Source: Corynebacterium sp. (GTDB taxonomy: Bacteria; Actinomycetota; Actinomycetes; Mycobacteriales; Mycobacteriaceae). Taken from it: 64,000 nt of DNA. Where the stretch lies: contig NZ_JAUNKO010000002.1 of NCBI RefSeq assembly GCF_030532715.1, positions 1 to 64,000 of the forward strand, in the 5' to 3' direction. The notes beneath the pieces are model-generated. The model was not told where the DNA came from. It made no database searches and saw only the letters and a program-made list of their open reading frames with translations. The position numbers and the translations under genes are program-made. Shown here piece after piece: positions 62,146-64,000 of this stretch. The first letter of the stretch is position 1. Each line of letters begins with the position of its first letter.

Positions 62146-63750
62146 ATGAATAGAAAGAATAGCCCACAGCAACGGGACCGTAGAAGCCCCAAAACACGCG
62201 GCAGTGGCCGCAATTCTAGGTTGCGGACAACTCGTCGTGCCCCGCGCACGAATACTACTGTAACTGCGCCGCCGAAAAAGGCCGAACCGCAACTCCGGGA
62301 TCGCCTAAAAGCGACGTTGGTCACAATTGCTGTGCCGATGGCCATAACGGTGCTGATTTTGATCGGTGGAGCCCTCGGAGGACTGATGTTTACCGAGACT
62401 TCGTTGGTCGCATTACCGGCGACCGTCGCCCAGTCTTGGTTAGTGCTCAACCTAGTGCCCGTGTCCGGCGATGAAGCCACCATAGGCACCCTTCCCATGC
62501 TTCCCGCACTGCTTTTCGGTTGGGTGCTGGTGCGCCGCGTGTATCGCTCCGTGAAAGATCGCGTAAGCATGCTGGAATTGCAACTCTTGGCGTTGTGCAC
62601 CGTGGGTATTCCGGTGTTGTTGACCCTCACGGCGTCGGCCATGTTGTACGACGCATCCAGCGTGCTGCCGGTGCAGCCGCCCTCGCTTGGAGAAGCGATT
62701 GTGCGCACCTTAGTAATGCACCTGTGCGTGTTGGGCTTTGGCATGGGGCCGCGGTTGTGGCGCGCGCTTGCCCGCCGCATTGCCATCCCCAGCATGATTG
62801 TCGACGCCGCGTTGTACGCGCTCACCTACCTCAAAGCCTTGGCTGCCGTGGGCGTGGTGACGGTGCTGGTGTCGCTGGCTTTCCATTGGGAAAATCTGCG
62901 CGAACTCATGCAATACTTCTCGACGCCGGGCGGCGCGGCCGGCGTTGTCCTGCTCAGCGTGCTGTATCTTCCGAACGCCGCCATTTTCGCGGCCGCCGTC
63001 CTGTTAGGCTCTGAATTTCACATCAGCGATGCATCCGTGTCTTTGTTTAGCGCACATCTCGTACCGTTGCCGCCGCTGCCGTTGTTCGCCGCGGTACCGG
63101 CAAGTGTGGTGTCGTGGGCGTGGGTATTGTTACTGGTCCCATGTGTGGTCGCTGCGATCCTCGCGTATCGGCGTATGGGCGCCTCCGAGCATCCGATCGG
63201 GGAGTTTATTGCCGCCGGGGGATTCGCCATGCTGTTCGCTGCGATCGCTGTCTACCTTGCGGGTGGCACGCTTGGCGTCTTTGGCGACGTTGGTTCGTTG
63301 GTGTGGCTTACCTCGAGCTTGGCGTTACTTTTCCTCACTGGTACGTCCGTGCTCGCCGTGGTGGTTCATCGTGTCCTTGGGCCCAAATCCGACGCAGAAG
63401 ACGACATTGCCGATGACGCAGACGACGACGAATCCACTGTCGAGGAACCAACCGAAGACGAACAAATGGACGAGAGTTCTGAAGAGGTGCCGGCTGCGGA
63501 GGATGCGCAAAACGCCGACAATATAAAGGAAGAAAAAAAATCCGTGGCGGAAGAACGCCAAGCGGACGAATCGGAGCAAACGGACGAAGAGGAGCAAACA
63601 GCCGAAAAGGAGCAAGCGTCCGACAACAGCGAGGCGGAGTCCGAAGCTGCGGCGGAACCTGAGCCGGAAGCTGTGGCGGGCGCGGCGTCGGCAAGCAACC
63701 AAGAAGGGGAGGAAACGACCGATTCCGAGGACACCGGCGAGCGCGGCTAA
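62146..63750 (+). CDS. DUF6350 membrane protein with acidic tail
   Basis: A 534-residue protein. The first 50 residues are strongly basic (RKNSPQQRDRRSPKTRGSGR). About 9-10 membrane helices follow to residue 410. The last 120 residues are an extremely acidic, low-complexity cytosolic tail of Glu, Asp, Ala and Ser repeats (EDDIADDADDDESTVEE, ESEQTDEEEQTAEKEQ). The membrane part matches the actinobacterial DUF6350 family that lies upstream of purN (Rv0955 in M. tuberculosis). The function is unknown. The stop codon TAA also forms part of the purN -10 sequence. Confidence 0.85.
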   Translation: MNRKNSPQQRDRRSPKTRGSGRNSRLRTTRRAPRTNTTVTAPPKKAEPQLRDRLKATLVTIAVPMAITVLILIGGALGGLMFTETSLVALPATVAQSWLVLNLVPVSGDEATIGTLPMLPALLFGWVLVRRVYRSVKDRVSMLELQLLALCTVGIPVLLTLTASAMLYDASSVLPVQPPSLGEAIVRTLVMHLCVLGFGMGPRLWRALARRIAIPSMIVDAALYALTYLKALAAVGVVTVLVSLAFHWENLRELMQYFSTPGGAAGVVLLSVLYLPNAAIFAAAVLLGSEFHISDASVSLFSAHLVPLPPLPLFAAVPASVVSWAWVLLLVPCVVAAILAYRRMGASEHPIGEFIAAGGFAMLFAAIAVYLAGGTLGVFGDVGSLVWLTSSLALLFLTGTSVLAVVVHRVLGPKSDAEDDIADDADDDESTVEEPTEDEQMDESSEEVPAAEDAQNADNIKEEKKSVAEERQADESEQTDEEEQTAEKEQASDNSEAESEAAAEPEPEAVAGAASASNQEGEETTDSEDTGERG

Positions 63751-63753
63751 ACT
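63748..63753 (+). promoter_or_regulatory. -10 element of purN, overlapping the upstream stop codon
   Basis: TAAACT, whose first three bases are the stop of the preceding gene, ends 7 bases before GTG 63761. It indicates a leaderless purN transcript. Confidence 0.5.
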
Positions 63754-63760
63754 CTCATGG

Positions 63761-64000
63761 GTGACCAACGAAAACACTCCGATGAGTTTGGTAGTCCTCG
63801 TGTCTGGCGCGGGTACATTGCTGCGATCAATAGTTGCGGCGCAGGGGGAGGCGTACCGTGTGGTGGGCGTCGTGTCGGACCAGCAATGCCCGGCGATCGC
63901 ATGGGCGAACAGTGAGGGGTTGCCCACGCGGGTGGTGGCGTTTGGGGAGTACTCAGATCGTGCCGCTTGGAACGTTGCGCTGGCGGACGCGGTAGCGGAC
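63761..64000 (+). CDS. purN: Phosphoribosylglycinamide formyltransferase (partial, cut by the window end)
   Basis: The first 80 codons of PurN, the third step of purine synthesis, transferring a formyl group from 10-formyl-tetrahydrofolate to GAR. From the ATG at 63782 the sequence reads MSLVVLVSGAGTLLRSIVAAQ, with the phosphate-binding motif V-L-V-S-G-x-G-T, then VVGVVSDQQCPAIAWANSEGLPTRVV. GTG 63761 adds seven residues in frame and is favoured by a TAAACT -10 sequence 7 bases upstream. The rest of the gene lies beyond 64000. In mycobacteria purN also follows the DUF6350 gene. Confidence 0.9.
   Translation, partial: MTNENTPMSLVVLVSGAGTLLRSIVAAQGEAYRVVGVVSDQQCPAIAWANSEGLPTRVVAFGEYSDRAAWNVALADAVAD

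Overview
The window is a stretch of a Corynebacterium-type chromosome (Actinobacteria, Mycobacteriales). The evidence is a combination of lineage markers: a resuscitation-promoting factor preceded by a c-di-AMP riboswitch leader, an XPB-type helicase, SepH, a mycoredoxin, a small AroQ chorismate mutase beside pcrA/uvrD1, an accDA/echA6/ctpE cluster, and many genes that appear to be leaderless, with a -10 hexamer 6-9 nt before the start codon. No species is claimed. From memory, the order of the backbone genes follows Mycobacterium tuberculosis Rv0861c-Rv0956: ercc3, Rv0862c, rpfA, cspB, a TrmH methyltransferase, sepH, serC, gltA2, accD3, echA6, ctpE, pgi, chorismate mutase, uvrD1, an M23 peptidase, a DUF6350 protein and purN.

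Layout. 0-7 kb: a secreted SdrD/Cna-B-like repeat protein, a small membrane protein, XPB helicase and its partner. 7-9 kb: a DUF485 plus solute:sodium symporter pair. 9-13 kb: rpf with its riboswitch, a cold-shock protein, DUF2771, a glutamine cyclotransferase lipoprotein and DUF3027. 13-18 kb: pabC-pabAB (folate branch), a purine permease and a TrmH-type methyltransferase. 18-21 kb: a NarL-type two-component system divergent from a CPBP membrane protease. 21-27 kb: DUF6928, sepH, serC, an aldose epimerase, gltA and fkpA. 27-36 kb: malic enzyme, accDA, an aldo/keto reductase, an EchA6-like crotonase, ctpE and a second DUF485-symporter pair (mctC-like). 36-39 kb: a secreted beta-lactamase-fold hydrolase coupled to a Na+/H+ antiporter-like protein, and a Tat-exported DUF1906 protein. 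39-45 kb: tRNA-Arg(CCT), cobF, mrx1-folA-thyA, an orphan small gene with a palindromic leader, an AlkD-like protein and cysQ. 44-50 kb: lhr and nei. 50-54 kb: accessory-looking genes (PadR regulator, MFS exporter, LpqH-like lipoprotein, unknown 8-TM protein) and a gene-poor gap. 54-64 kb: pgi, an aldehyde dehydrogenase, an unknown protein, chorismate mutase, pcrA, an M23 endopeptidase, a DUF6350 protein and the start of purN.

Functional themes. Central carbon entry and exit: two carboxylate symporters, gltA, malic enzyme, accDA and pgi. Folate and one-carbon metabolism: pabAB/pabC, folA, thyA and purN. DNA repair: XPB, AlkD-like, Lhr, Nei and PcrA. Cell-wall remodelling: Rpf, M23 peptidase and DUF1906. 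I saw no insertion sequence, prophage, CRISPR array, rRNA or replication origin. The most unusual signals are regulatory: a three-tier nested inverted repeat around a TATAAT between gltA and fkpA, a palindrome over the histidine-kinase promoter, a 12-nt element shared by the two symporter cassettes, and a 10-bp inverted repeat before an orphan gene at 42.6 kb.
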